A stretch of 64,000 bases of DNA. It comes from Canna indica (Eukaryota; Streptophyta; Magnoliopsida; Zingiberales; Cannaceae). The notes under the pieces were generated by a model. It searched no databases, was not told the origin of the DNA, and was given only the letters and a program-made list of their open reading frames with translations. The first letter of the stretch is position 1; every line of letters begins with the position of its first letter. A program made the translations under genes and the position numbers. This document shows, piece by piece, positions 11,626-24,769 of this stretch. The stretch lies in assembly GCA_034359265.1 (NCBI GenBank), contig CP136898.1, positions 4,404,501-4,468,500 on the forward strand, in the 5' to 3' direction.

Positions 11626-11840
11626 TTAAAGCAAACAACGAATGTATAGATATCGCAAATATATTATAATCAACGTAGCATATCCAAATCCACCTTCCAA
11701 TCCTGGAGTAACTGAACCGGGGAGATTTCTAATCTCAACAACTGAAACAAAATATTTCAGATAGCTTAAAGCATATAATGAATGTATGGATATTTACAGA
11801 TATGTTAGAATCAACATAACACGTTCAAATCCACCCAAAT
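11626..11840. repeat. Short degenerate tandem repeat, two units
   Basis: The segment AAAGCAAACAACGAATGTAT at about 11,629 and its following 50 bases recur, diverged, at about 11,768 (AAAGCATATAATGAATGTAT). Both units end in CCAAATCCACC/TCAAATCCACCC. The unit spacing is about 140 bp. Confidence 0.6.
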
Positions 11841-13754
11841 ATGTATACTTATTTTGATGGGTACTTCTTCGCCTCGGACAACCAAATATTCTCCTGCAAA
11901 TCTGGAAAGAAAAGTCGACAGATTCGAACAAGCCAGCCAAAGAGATACAATGCGGTCAACATGAGAACTATGAAGGTGTTAATGTGGTTAATTGCAAGCC
12001 AACTATTGCTTTCTTCTCTAATGGATTATTAGTGTCTGCCTCTTCAAACCTTTGTCTAATTAACTGCGGGCTAATAATCTCATATTTCTCATCCTTCCAA
12101 TCAAGAAACAGAGTTCCAAAGGAGAACAATTAAAGATTCACTCACCTGCCAAATGTTTGGAGTAGAAACCTTCTTGTTTAAGGAAGATAAGTTTCCAATG
12201 GACATTCTAAAGGTTTGTGCAGTTGTATGAACTTTTGGAAATAACTAGAATGGAGATATCTTAAATTTTGGGGTTGAATGGTTCAGGAACAACTAATATT
12301 TTAAAGATGAATTCAAAATCCTCAGTGTACACCTGAATAGGTTTCCTAGTCATCCACCAAATCAATACGATTGCATTATGTGCCTCATTAGTCTGCAACA
12401 TCTTGTCTAGTTTATTGATGGTTTTGGAACACCATTGAGAGCCCTAAGCTAAAGGCTTTTAAATTCCACTTCCATGCAAATTTCCTTGTGACTAATAACT
12501 AGGCTATTCCTCTCACAATGGCAAACAGTGCCACATGTATCAGTTTTCACACTTATTAATGGATGCAATTTGGCACTACGAAAGATATTAACTCCGTTTT
12601 TAGAAATGTTTTTTCTTTACCTACTTAAAAGAACCATTCAAAATAAGCACAGATATAGTCTAAAACATGTGTTTCAAGGAATAGAAGATAAAAAAGAGTT
12701 ACTTAGTTCTATCATTTGCATATGAAGCTAAAATAATACTCACTTTGATCATTTTGACAGGCCAATTCAACAAGATCTGCCAACCAATATTTTCCCCGCA
12801 ATAAAAAACCAGCATAAATAGTACTTTTCATCAATTGACATAGAGAGAGGAAACCAGGAGGAAATAAAATTCCTGATCTGTATTCTAAACTATGAGCCTT
12901 TGACTTAATGGTCTGGTTTCTCATTCACAATTGAGTGCATAAAATTTGGCTCTAGTAAAATAAAATAGACTAGTAAGAATTAATTGCTTAAAATAAATAG
13001 CTGTGAGTATCAATAACATGTTCCTCTCTCTTAGTCAGCTTGCATAAAACCAGCTTACCCAAGCCATTTAACCAACAGTGCTTGCACACTTGCATGACCT
13101 AGTGATCTAAACATATTTTTTGAGTTTTGACTGAACAACCACCACTCTAGTAAAAAGCCTAGAATTACTCATGCCATTACAAAGAAACTATGAAGAATCT
13201 AAGTTGTTGCTTTTGTTGTGATTACTCATTACTTGACATCATTTTTTTACTAAAGTTAACGATGGCCAATCAAAATAATATTACGTCATATTAGAGATGC
13301 AACTAACTAACTTTAAATACTAATTATATTGCTTTCTAAATTTTCTACTAACTAACTTTAAATACTAATATTATTGCTTTCTAAATTTTCCACTTTCTTA
13401 ACATAACAAATCTATGATAAATAGAATAAAGACCAGTTTTGATAGCTATTAACAAGACTTCATTAATAACTGAAAATCAATAAGTACATAGAGTGACGCA
13501 TTGAACAAACCAAAGCAAACCATTATTCAACCTCAAATAAGAAGCAAGCACAAAGTGGTTATAAAAAAAACATAAAATAAATAGCGATTACGCATAATAT
13601 ATGTTTGATCTGCCTTCAGATAGCATATGGAACTTATGACTGCCTCAAAGGATGAGAACACCAATGCAAGCACCAAAATTGAATCATCTATGGGTGCAAA
13701 GATATCATCTGACTACTCATCGATGGATGTCTTTGTTGGTAGTGCTTAAGAATT

Positions 13755-14756
13755 TTAACACAAAGCATTCAAAACTTTGTTATCAGAAGAGCACTGCGAC
13801 ACCTTAATCTTCTTGCATTCCCACGTTGATGTAATATTCATTGACATCCCACCATCATTAGAAGATTTTGCATCCTCTGAAGACATTCTACTTTCTGAAA
13901 AGTTCAAGTCTGAATCTCTATTGAAAGAATGACGATTACCATAGGAAAGCAATGTTTCTTGATTTGATTGATCTTTGCCATCGCATTGACTCAAAGGCAA
14001 CTTTTTCCTCTTAACTCCCACGTTCCTAAGATCAGCTATCACTCTCAACTTTGATCCATTATGTTGTTTCTGTGTGTAATATTTGGATTCTTCTGGCCTA
14101 TCAAAAATGTTAGCTTTCGAAGAAACTAAAATCTTCTTTTCTGATTTATCTATGATACTTTTGTTACTCAACCTAACACCCCCATGCAGATCATGTGAGT
14201 TTTCACAGCAGACAAGATCATCGTCATTAAGGGCTTCTTTCCCAGAATTGCGCAACTTCTTATGCTTGCTTCTTGAGATCCGTGGTGAACTATTCATTGC
14301 ATGATGCAATTTTCTAGCAAGATCTTCATCAGTTTTTTGGCTCCTTGCAGCATGGTTGGTCTTATACAAGAGCTTTATGGGGATCTGTTTCTTTCTCACT
14401 TTGGTTTTACTCAAGCCAACCTTGCTGGAATCTCTGTTCCTGGAAATTGAATCCAAAAACAGAAGTGCACTTTTGGCAGCAACTTTGGCCTTGGCAGCTG
14501 CAGCAGCTTTTTCAACTGCACTGTTTCTTGCTGCCACTGCAATTTCATCAGCAGCCAAAGCTACAGACTTTGAAACCTCAACAATCTCTTCCAGGGTTGA
14601 ATTCGGAGACCTAACAACATCACGAAGCTGGGCACCAAGATCCCCAGAAATGAAAGGAACTGGCGGCAAGAAATCCAACTCGGGGTTCTCCTTCTTCAGT
14701 TCAGCAAGCAGGCGCTTCCGAGGAGGCAAATGGATGTTAACATTGAAGGACTCCAT
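13755..14756 (-). CDS. Uncharacterised plant-specific protein, right copy, intact frame
   Basis: A 333-codon uninterrupted frame starting MESFNVNIHLPPRKRLLAEL. Visible regions: N-terminal PPRKRLL motif (about residues 11-17); FLPPVPFISGDLGAQLRDVV (29-48); an alanine/lysine-rich predicted helix or coiled coil (about 79-105); basic KTKVRKKQIPIKLLYK; EDLARKLHHAMNSSPRISRS; then a Ser/Asp/Lys-rich disordered C-terminal half with KRKKLPLSQCDGKDQ. The basic clusters suggest a nuclear protein, which is inference. No enzyme motif is seen. The last residues (NALC) differ from the left copy because of a 2-base indel just before the stop, so the C-terminus is not conserved. The family has no function I can state; I am confident it is a real gene because its N-terminal pattern is shared by plant proteins and the left copy preserves it. 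Confidence 0.8.
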   Translation of the reverse strand: MESFNVNIHLPPRKRLLAELKKENPELDFLPPVPFISGDLGAQLRDVVRSPNSTLEEIVEVSKSVALAADEIAVAARNSAVEKAAAAAKAKVAAKSALLFLDSISRNRDSSKVGLSKTKVRKKQIPIKLLYKTNHAARSQKTDEDLARKLHHAMNSSPRISRSKHKKLRNSGKEALNDDDLVCCENSHDLHGGVRLSNKSIIDKSEKKILVSSKANIFDRPEESKYYTQKQHNGSKLRVIADLRNVGVKRKKLPLSQCDGKDQSNQETLLSYGNRHSFNRDSDLNFSESRMSSEDAKSSNDGGMSMNITSTWECKKIKVSQCSSDNKVLNALC

Positions 14757-15400
14757 CTAATTACCTCTCCGCGCGCAACAAGTACGTAACAGATACAGAC
14801 TTTTCTAACAAAGATTCAATCTTTGATCGATCAATGTCATGAACCGGTTCCAACCATATCAGCAATCGGCTCGCCTTACATCGATCATTCACGAACAACT
14901 CGATTACCCCTCGCAATTAGGTCATCAAAATCCACCTACTAAATCGAAGAGGTCCACGAGAAGAATCCATCTATCAACAAAAAAATAAACAAGCAATGAG
15001 CTTCAGACTCGATAACATAACTCAGTCACGGATACTTGGAGGAAAGCAGGCGGATATCTATAATTCCAGGAAGAAGAAGGATAATAAATCAAGCAAGAAG
15101 ATCACAACCACTACCGATCGAACTCCACCACGAAACATCAATTTAAATAGACGAAAACGTCGTGCAAGATCCAAAGATGGCAAATTGAGGTGAGGATTGC
15201 GCCAAATTTGATAAAACTACAGAGTCGATCGATCAACGCAAAGCTGACGAGATAAAAGAGGATGAAGATTGCTACCTCGGAAACGGCGATTAGGGTTTTC
15301 CCTGGACGGGAGAATCCGATGAACGGCTCCCACCAAAGATGTAGTTCTTTTGCCCAAAACCCACCATAGTCAGAGAGGAGGAGAGGACAGGAGAGGAGAG
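14757..15400 (-). promoter_or_regulatory. 5' leader and promoter region of the right copy
   Basis: Homologous to 8,985-9,660. It holds the GATTAGGGTTTTCCC-type motif near 15,290 in the plus orientation and a GA/CT-rich stretch at 15,370-15,405 (GAGAGGAGGAGAGGACAGGA). A spliced leader is likely but not placed. Confidence 0.4.
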
Positions 15401-15608
15401 GATTGAATATAAATAATAATTTATTTATTATATCGCAGCCAATAACTTTTTTCCTTCCGAAAAAAATTAATTTTATATATTTATATATATATTAATTAAA
15501 CAAGTTGAGCCATCGTTTAAGTCATATGAATTAGGAATAATAATTAATATATAAACTCCTAAGTAATACTTAGATTATTTAGTCAAATGTTTCGTAGTTC
15601 GAAAATTG

Positions 15609-15647
<39 letters not shown>
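15609..15647. repeat. (ATT)n microsatellite
   Basis: About 13 uninterrupted TTA/ATT units. Likely length-polymorphic. Confidence 0.95.
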
Positions 15648-15649
15648 GA

Positions 15650-18400
15650 GAGTTTAGGTTGAACTATGATGAATATAGTAGGAAGACACGTGTCGGTCGA
15701 ATGCTTTAGACTGGAGACGGGATCAGTTCGTTCAAGATTGGAAATCATTATCTCGGGAGAATTCTTGGAATGAATATATTTAGAAGCTTAAGTAATAAAG
15801 TGACGATTTTTTTATAATTATTAGGAATAAATTAAAGTTTGGATATCAGATTAGATAATTTAATTAAAAAGATTTACTAAAATTTATTTATCTTTCTATT
15901 GGCATTTTGTTTGTTTTAGAAAATGATTTTTCGGAATATATTTTTGAATTTTTCACATTTGCCAAATATTACGACGATGGTAAAGGAGTTAATGTGATTT
16001 GGTTAAAAGAAGCTTTCTTTTTTAAAAAAAAATAATTTTAGTAGACAAGGAAGTAAATTATTTATTATTTAATATATTTATAAAATATAATATTTCAAAA
16101 AAGTGATTTGTGATATCCGCTTAATTAACTTTTTATGCATTCATTGGACTTTCAAACTAGTGCTACAATTTTTATCATTCAAATTAAGCATATATTATTA
16201 TAATCAAATTTTAACCCAAATCTAAATTGAATGAATGTTTAAAATTTTATAGAAAAGTTAATTATTCACATTCACATAAAAACAGTATAAGATATAAATA
16301 TATTGTAGAAACCAAATAATACATATTAAATATATTTAAAATGCCTTCATAATAGAATCATTCTAACATTATATCTTTATGACATAAAATTAAATTATTT
16401 GATATAGTTTTATATTATAATAATTTAATATGTATACAAATGATTTCTATTTAGATTATTAAATAATTTTACATATTATACACGTTTCTAAATTATTGTT
16501 TTATTATTTTATTTTTGTTTTGAAATTTAAATTGAAACATTAATATTTACTGCTCCGTAAAAAAGATAATAAATTTAAAAATATCATTTTCTAATATAAA
16601 CTTTTTTGGATTATAAGATATTTTATGATATTTTAAAGTCACATAAATTCTTTTTATTTTTTTATTTTCAAAACATGAGCATGGATATGTGATATGATTG
16701 AGTCTTCATTTCTTTCCACGTTTGTTTGATTGACCTGAGATGTAATTTTCTATATAAAATTATATTTTTTATAAATTAAATTTTCATAACATATTTAATT
16801 AACATGAGCCATCAAATGATCAACCTACCTTTCATTTGTAAACTTGTATTTTTATTTTATTATCAGACACTTTTCATGTATAATTTAGTATATATGATAA
16901 AATTATTTTTTGTGTAAATTAATATAATATATATGTAAAAGTATAACATTTTTTTCATATATATAATTAATATCATATAATTTTTATAATTTTTATATAA
17001 TTATATATATGTGATATTTTTATTTTAATTTAAGGAGTCAAGCGAGACGAGTGAAAGTGTGGTGCATTGTGATGGAAATTTGGAGTGAAAAAGTGACAAA
17101 AGTGTTTTTTTCTAATGTAGAAAATGCAATTTATGAAAATTCTTTAGATAAATTATTTTCTACATTTCGTAAGAAGGATATCAACTAAATGAGACCATAA
17201 CTTTGCAAAAAAAAAAAAAAATTGCCAACCAAACGAGATGCACAATAAATACTAGTCTTTGATTCGTTTTCAACTCCCTTGTTATCGAATTTAACTACTT
17301 GTTAATCAACGTTAATTTTTATCCAATTTGGCATGGTTGCTCGATTTGGAACAATTATTTTCAACTCAAAATTCTATGTCAAAGGATTATACCGAAACCA
17401 AGCTAAATAACCGACATCCCTACCTTCACGTGATATATTCTCTTTTTTTCTTAGATGCGTTGTATATTAACCATAATATCATTTTCAAATAAGATAATAA
17501 TTTGATTGTGAAATTATATATACACAAACGTGAAAAATTAGCTAACAAAGGCCAACTGTGAGTAGCACAGTTGGTGATAACATCTTGTATATTTTCTAAA
17601 AGTCTAAGATTCAAACCCCAATATAATCTGTCTACCTTTGCTATAAAAAATGTAAAAAATTAGTCAGCTTTAAATTAAAATTAAAACATCAAAATATATT
17701 ATAATAAAAACATCCCAATATATAATGCTATTGAAATAGTATATCTTATATATTACAAATATATTTATATTTGCGATAATGGAGTGACCGCATATCTAAA
17801 TGGGGAATATGTTTTTAGAACAAGGAAAAGGTGTATATATTCTAAAATTGTACAATATCTTTATTGTATATATTCCATTCCTATAAATTGTTTGGCTATA
17901 TTAGGGGGAAAAACCATGTCTGATGGTGAGAAATTAAAAGAAAAGCACAACAGTTTCATACTGTCATGCCAAAGTAACCGAATCCTATGAAAACTAGGGC
18001 TAAAATCTTGCCTCTTGAGCATAACCAGAGCAAGGTTTTGTATCAAAATCAATCTATTTCAAGGCATTAAAAAGGTTTTTCAATACCAACCTTTAACATG
18101 ATCAACTTGGACCTATTTGTGGATATTGATGTCTTATCCACAAATTGCCAATCTAACAAATGTTTTGCTGTCCACATAAAAATCAAGATCATGCAGCAAA
18201 ACCAAACCCTGGCATCTAATTGGGAATGGAGAAGCCAAGAACCACTTAGACTGAACAGATAATTAATTCAACATGATTAAAAATGCACACACTATATCTT
18301 TGTTAATGTTTGCTGTAAGGAGCCAGAGAATTATATTAAGGATGAGGGTAAGCTACTAGATCCTAGTAACACATATGTAGTCCCACAACTAGGAAAATAA
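15650..18400. other. Very AT-rich spacer, no gene
   Basis: About 2.7 kb of A/T-dominated sequence with many short poly-A/T runs. Apart from the SINE-like copy at 17,546-17,650, nothing recognisable was found on either strand. The part next to 18,400 probably contains the 3' untranslated region of the WOX gene on the minus strand. Confidence 0.5.
17546..17650 (+). mobile_element. SINE-like element 1 (tRNA-derived)
   Basis: Contains an RNA polymerase III A-box-like AGTAGCACAGTTGG (17,561-17,574) and, about 45 bases on, a B-box-like AGATTCAAACCCC (17,607-17,619), the usual arrangement of plant tRNA-derived SINEs. It is followed by an A-rich tail. Three relatives occur in this window (37,455; 54,470; 58,250). 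Confidence 0.65.
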
Positions 18401-18465
18401 ACTTTTGCAGTGCACTAAATGTAACTTATTAGTCATTATCAGGTGATGATCAGCACAATGCAATT

Positions 18466-21013
18466 TCAACCCAGGACATCGTAGCTTTCACCTGGATGGA
18501 AAGGACTAAAACTTGTTGGCATATCGAACTTATCCATCAAGTGTTCTAATCCTGGCATTGATCAATGGAAGTTAAAAAAAAAAGACAGGTATTTACATCG
18601 GAAGGTAGAAGAACAGATTGAAACGAAAGAAGAAACTTACTTGGGGTTGATAGAATGTTTTCATAGGGCATCTGGTCTGAACTGCCAGAAGATCTTGAGC
18701 TATCGTTTGACCGGTATATGCATTGTGATTGATTTAGCTCGGGTGGTAATGTATTGACTCCTGCATTTGACTGCAAATTGTAGTGGTGGTTATGGATGCC
18801 AGTAGGCAGGTGTTCATGATGGTAACTATCAGGCCTGTGTTTCTTTTCATCTGGGGATTCCTCATCTGCCTCAGCTTCAGATTCACCACTGTTTGGTAAA
18901 GAAGCCATCTGCTTTCGCTTGGATCGGGCCCTTCTGTTCTGGAACCAATTATAGACATTAGATTCAGAGATTTGGCCGTGCTGTGATAGCTCAATTGTTA
19001 TCTGTTTTATCTTCTGCTTGGTTGGAGTCCCATTGCCTTGTTTGAACATAGTCTCAAGAATTTGAAGCTGCATAGTTGTAGGAGTCCAGCGCTGCCTAGC
19101 AGCAATTTTGTGACTGCCAGATGCCATCAGGGGATCACTGTAGAGGCCTCCCAACCTCATTCCTAAAACAATAACCATGAAGTATGCAGAAGGTAAATAA
19201 CAAGTTTATGATTGTTGTTATTCAGCTCAACCTAATATGATAAGGAATTGAATACAATTATAGGTGCTAGTGGAGAAATTTATATTGTGTTGTACCTGTC
19301 TACTCCATGTAACTTTTTAAGGCAACAAGGGAGGATATAGAAGATATAGTTTCAGCATAACTATGAAGTCAGACTTCGAGTAGTTGAAATAAGATATGTG
19401 ATGGAGTGATGGACTACTAGTTGGGGAAAAAAAGGTTTCTCAAAGGTTAACTGCATGGTTGTCTTCATGATGGCATCCAAGTAAGCAAAGGATTCAGTTC
19501 ACAATATCATGTTATTGGTTTTCACAAGTTACTTTATAGATCAGTCCAGAATGCAGTTCATAGGAAAAAGACTAAAACAGAGAGCCCTATGTAGGAATCT
19601 TCCAGGTTCCATCATCTTTTCAGTTTCTTCTTTTTCCTTCATCTTTTCAGTTTTTTCCAGCATCTGAAGTAGTACACTCACTTGAGTCAAACAACCACCC
19701 ATTCCATCCTAAATCAAGCATGTAGATAAGAGATGACACTGTACAAGAACAGATTCCCAAAACAAAAAGATCATAATTCTATGGTTCAGCTCTGCAAAGT
19801 ACTAAATAGAGTGTTTCAAGTATTTAAGATAATCCCCCAAATCTTCAGAAAAACAGGTTCAGAAGAATCAAAGCACATAATTTAATTCCTCCAAGTAGGG
19901 AGTTATTTTTGTGATTCGAAACTTGATTGCCCAAGTTACGAGTACTAAAACAATTAACCTAAGCACATAAACCTGCTATTCTTTGAAGTTTAAATCAAAT
20001 TAACCTCAAGTTATCATGTCAGAATATATTTTCTGCATTCCTTCTACTTGCCTAAGCTCTCCTCTAATTATTTTTCAACTATTGGATACAGCCAAGCCAT
20101 CCAGCCATCTCATTTGTAACATTATGCAAAGCATGAACAAATTAGTCTCTTCCGGGTAATTCAAGTATATCTGGTCGACTTTCCAAAAGCATTCTTTTTA
20201 GGGGCTTCTGAGAGGATCTTAAATGACATCGCAGTGCCTGACGTTTTTATAATGTTCTCCATCACAATTGCGATCAATGCCTTGTGCTAAGCGAAAAAGA
20301 TGAAGCTAACATTAATAAATGGGAAGTCTAAGATGAATGAATTGTGCGATATCATTAATGCCTGACGGTGCAAGGAAAGAAACGGATATACAGATTTTGG
20401 GTTCCAAAACTTCAACTATAAATGAATGAGCATTATCTTTCTAACTGGCGAAAACAAATAGGTATCTTTCTAACAAGGGAGAAAAAATTAGGAACAACAA
20501 ATCTCAATCATTCGAATATTAAAGAATTCCAAGAATTGCTCATGGAAAGGACAATTCTGAAGTAAACAAAGTGACAAAAGCTATAAAAGGTAATTCCCAG
20601 GAAAAAGATCCCCCTAACGTTTTACAGAGATGTAAAATGCCTAAAAACCTCTTTTTGAGAGTAAAAGGTGAAGGTAAAAGAAGAAAAAACACGATTCTTT
20701 CCTCACGAACGGAGGAGGATTGGAGGAATCGATCACCTGCGAGGGAGTCGTGGTGGGCGGTGACGGCTTTGTGCATCTCGACGAGCTGCTCGCATATGGT
20801 GCCGTAGATGGCGATCTGCCGGCGGAGGACCTCCATCTGCTCATCTGTCATCACCTTCACGTAGAGAACCCCTTCTCCCACCCGTTCACCTGCCGGACCC
20901 GCTCCTCCTCCTCCTCCGCTCCCCTCCCCTGCCCCGTCGTTCCTCTCACCGCCGCTGTCGCCCCCACCGCCACCAGAACCTCTCTGCCACTCCATTCTTC
21001 GCGTCTCACCCAT
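18466..21013 (-). CDS. WOX13: WOX13-clade homeobox transcription factor
   Basis: Three exons on the minus strand: 21013-20737, 19162-18641, 18551-18466, all with GT-AG ends, giving 294 residues in frame. The start [12 protein letters not shown] is at 21,013; an alternative start MEWQRG at 20,995 matches relatives better. Exon 1 has a Gly/Glu-rich start and the clade motif [20 protein letters not shown] with [12 protein letters not shown]. Exon 2 has the divergent homeodomain (about residues 114-177, [15 protein letters not shown] to [15 protein letters not shown]), then an acidic [15 protein letters not shown] segment and a His/Asn-rich region. Exon 3 encodes the clade tail [20 protein letters not shown] then GESYDVLG and stop. 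No WUS box is seen, as expected for this ancient clade. Such proteins bind DNA in the nucleus and affect fruit, root and callus development in known members. Intron 1 is about 1.6 kb. Confidence 0.93.
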
Positions 21014-21540
21014 CAAAATCCCGCCTTTTCCGAACCAAATCCGCTCCCCATCCGGTCTTCTCCGCTCCTCGCCCTCCGCCTCGCCAAGCCTGCGTTTTTC
21101 TTGGTTCCGGCCCTGAGCCAAGCACCGCTCCGCAGTTATCGGCGCAAAAGAGGGCAAGAAGCGGCGACGGTATAAATAAAAGAAGACCAGGGCAGCCGGG
21201 CAGGGCAAGATACAATTATAAGGAAACAACTCCACGAACAGCAAGCGCACCCTGGCGAAGATTCTTGCGCGTTTTCCTTAATCGCCAACGCCTCTCCTCT
21301 CCGCTGACAGCACTCTACTCGCGTGGTCGAAGCGCAAGCACCGGCCACAGATGGAAAGAAGCTAAGAATTGAGGCCCGAGAGGAAGGGGAAGTAAAAGGC
21401 GGTCGTGGAAGAAGAAAATAGGTGGTGGTGTGGGCCGACGGGTGACGACAATGACCTTATGGAATGATGGCGGAGACTGCTCACGCTCGCTGTCTCCTCT
21501 TCACTCTCTCTCGGTGCAGTCTCAAAAGCCATCCATTGTT
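21014..21540 (-). promoter_or_regulatory. Upstream region of the WOX13-like gene
   Basis: A GC-richer island of about 0.5 kb running upstream from the WOX start codon, ending at the AAT microsatellite. It likely holds the 5' untranslated region and core promoter. CT/GA-rich stretches occur near 21,500-21,520 (GCTGTCTCCTCTTCACTC). No TATA box can be placed with confidence. Confidence 0.45.
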
Positions 21541-21552
21541 CAGACTTGTTTG

Positions 21553-21553
<1 letters not shown>

Positions 21554-21602
<49 letters not shown>
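21554..21602. repeat. (AAT)n microsatellite
   Basis: About 16 uninterrupted ATA/AAT units at the boundary between the WOX upstream GC-rich island and the AT-rich spacer. Confidence 0.95.
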
Positions 21603-23449
21603 TGTTTAGATTAATATCAAATATTTTTATTATTAATTGAAATTGGCAGATTATATAATTCCTGCAGGAAGACTTTTTTTACATAATTCACGCTTGATTA
21701 TTGGATAATTTATATTCAAAATTAACTCATATTTTTTCGGCATTAATGCTTTAAATAATTAATTATTTAGGAAAACATTTATTGCAACTTCCAGGTTTAA
21801 AAGAAGTTATAAATATAAGTAATACAAAAGCGGCTCATAAAATACAAATTAATACAATTTACTCCAAAAATTCTATTTCTTTTATTTAAAAAAATTCAAA
21901 GGAAATAAATACTCTTTATGTTAACATAATAAAATTTGAAATTTTAAAGATGAAATATTTTAAGAGTTAATTATTTCCTAATAATCTAAATTCTCAAGAA
22001 TTGTAAATCTATTATTTGGATAATGATATTATATTAATATTCATATGATTATTTTTTAAAATATTAGAATATTAAAAAATTTATGTATTTCTTACATTAT
22101 TTATGTAAAAATAATATTTTATTGTTATTTTTTATGGAACAAAACTTTTATTTGAGTTAACCATATAAATTGAAATAGAAGTCGCTTTCAATTAAAATAA
22201 TATGAATAACCAAAAAATAAAATAATTTTTGCTCAAATGTTCTTCAAGTTCAATTGCGAAAATTCGTAAATTCTTATTAATTGTACAAGAGATAAATAAT
22301 ATTTAATTTTTGACATGTAAAAATTATATTTTCTAAAACTTAAATAAAATATATTCTGATATTAAGTAATTTATGATATATAAAAACATTTATTAAAATA
22401 GAAAGAAAAAAAAGGAAAAAACTTTTCTACATTGAAACTTAATTCAATATAACCTTTTATTAAATTAAATTACAATACATATATATAATCCATCAATTAA
22501 ATAGTGTAATAAATATGTTTATTTTTTAATAGAAAATATGATATTTATATTTATATTTCATTTGGCTCATCTAACTAATTTAGAATTCTCAAGTATAGAT
22601 GGAATTATATTTCCCAAGATCATATGGAATTTTATTGTAAGCATTTTCAATATAAGTCCAAATTAAGTTTTTATGCAAACATTTATTAAATAATATTTCT
22701 AAAACTTTATTTATGAGTTGAGAGTACTTAAGAAGCAAAATATTATGAAAAGCAAAAATGGGCTAAACTTTGTTGACCTTTATTATTTGATAGAAAGGTC
22801 ATGGACACAATTATAATATGTTAGGTCTACACCCTCCAAAACTTGGGAGCATGTGAGACCCATTCAATAGCCTTGATTTATGTGTTGATAGGCTACACAA
22901 CTTTTTGCACAATTGACATGATTGCAAAAGGTGACTAATTTGTTAATTAAGGCTTTAGTTGGAAATGACATGATTAATAAAAGATTCTGGTTGGACCATT
23001 TGCACCTGGAAACTTTACCTTGGTGAATGCATGCTCAGTTCTTTGGATGCATGTTGGGTCACATCTTTCATTTTTCATCATCATGGTCAACATGCTCACA
23101 TCCAATTCTTTCCATCATCATCATCAACAACTATATATCCTCCACACAAGGATAATAGTTCAAGTATTATTTTTGTTATTTACCCTTGTTTTAATTGGAG
23201 TCATCTTTCTAATTTTCAGTGAGATATATGTATAGATCACATCATTGGATCAAATCACTTTTGAGTGGTCAAACCCTACAACTTATCATCACACCAACCC
23301 TAGTTGAGTCCTTCTATATATCACAAAGCTGGATTAATGTAGTTAGAGTCCTTCTATTAATCTTATTTTCTTAATTAATTAGTCCAACACTTAAAACTAG
23401 ACAAGGTGTCTCTCAACTTATCATCATGTTTCAAGTTATTCCTCCACGT
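21603..23449. other. AT-rich spacer, no gene
   Basis: A/T-dominated DNA with no recognisable exon. The 22,740-23,240 part is less AT-biased and contains runs such as CATCATCATCATC near 23,111, but no homologous protein or structured RNA could be identified. Confidence 0.45.
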
Positions 23450-23861
23450 TAGGGGTCAGCTGATCCGAATATCTTATATTTTTTATGATATTCGAATCTT
23501 ATCTTATATAGAATCGATTTCTAAGTTTTGGAATCGGACCCTATCCGAAATCACAAATTTCGATTTCAATTTCGAATACCCTGTTGTAACTTGTTCATAT
23601 ACAAGTTCCGAGTACCTTGTTGGAACCTGTAAATGTACAAACATGGTACAAACATATACCTTGAAACATGTAAATGAACAGGTTTCAGAGTATCGATTTC
23701 GGGTACCCGATGTGTTGGACCCGAAATCGGAAACGGTTTTAATCGATTCCTATATTTTTATCCTAGATCCTATTTGAATTTAATTCGAAAAATCCGAAAT
23801 CTATCCAATTGGGTCAATTCTAATCGATTCTGAATCTACCCGGTACTTATGGACACCTCTA
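23450..23861. mobile_element. TAGGG-terminus hAT-like element 1 (ATCCGAATA words)
   Basis: Starts TAGGGGTCAGCTGATCCG and ends GGTACTTATGGACACCTCTA. It is flanked by CTCCACGT and CTCCGCAT, an 8-bp target duplication with two transitions. The interior is built of CCGAATATC, TATCCGAA and GATTTCG-type words on both strands, and includes a repeated CTTGTTCATATACAAG-like module. No coding capacity. Closest relative in the window is 28,375-28,852. Confidence 0.7.
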
Positions 23862-24769
23862 CTCCGCATGCTTGCTTGCTTTCTCATGTTTAATATTCTT
23901 TGCACCATTTTTCTCTTTAAAGTAGATAATTAATTAACAAGCATAATCTTCTAGAGTTCAACAATTTAAGTGTGGAAATTAATGAATATCTATAACAGCT
24001 AGTGTCTACCATTTAATATATTAAACCCATAATTATATTTAAGATATGACCATGGCACGAATATTTTACATGCAAGAGCCAAATGATTTGAAAGGCCAAG
24101 AAGATGTTTCCTATCAATCTATTGACTAAAATAAAATTAAGGGCTATATTTCTTTAAATTCCACATTAGCTTAGTAGGAGGATCAAATTAACTTTACATT
24201 ATTCACGACCTCATCCCATTTCTTCTAGCTAGTCACTTCAAGATTGTCCTCAAGCTATATGTTAATCAAGAACACACCTAATTAATTCATCATCTTATGC
24301 AACTCTTGTTTTGTTGTTAGGAAAAAAGATTGGCTACAATTAAATAATATTTTAGTTAATTATGCACATATATATAGTCAAAGACTACACTACTAATTAA
24401 TTAGATAATGAATGAGTAGGACAACAAGGAGCAAGTATTTATTTTTAAATACCTTTTTCAGTAAATTAAGTCCAACTAGTACTGATTTTATTATTTTACA
24501 AATCATAATGATTAGTTATGAAATAAGTTTATTAAATTACCACTACTGAATATCTAGTCCTATAATTGTTTTTAAATAATGTGGTTTTTCGCATGCAAGT
24601 ATATTAAGGATTTAATTTGTCATGATATATATATATTGTGCTAAATATCTAAAGTGGTCCTTTTTCAGCATTTAGGAGAACAAAATGAAATGCCGAGTTG
24701 GTTTGACTTGATCCCATGTGAGAAAAATATTTTTTTTTGACTTTTTAGAATAATACACCTAAGTTAGGT

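Larger units (their letters stand above)
11840..15400. repeat. Segmental duplication, right copy
   Basis: Partner of 6,600-9,660, same orientation. It carries the intact gene copy at 13,755-14,756, its leader, and about 1.9 kb of 3' flank. It is slightly longer than the left copy because of AT-rich insertions, including a duplicated ACTAACTTTAAATACTAAT segment near 13,303 and 13,349. Confidence 0.85.

Noticed and set aside
20720..21175. 151-codon plus-strand open frame in the WOX region
   Set aside because: It is the antisense of WOX exon 1 and its GC-rich leader. The minus-strand reading has the clade motifs and splice sites.
22740..23240. Possible microRNA precursor or gene in a less AT-biased island
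   Set aside because: No long hairpin arms and no splice-supported coding sequence were seen.
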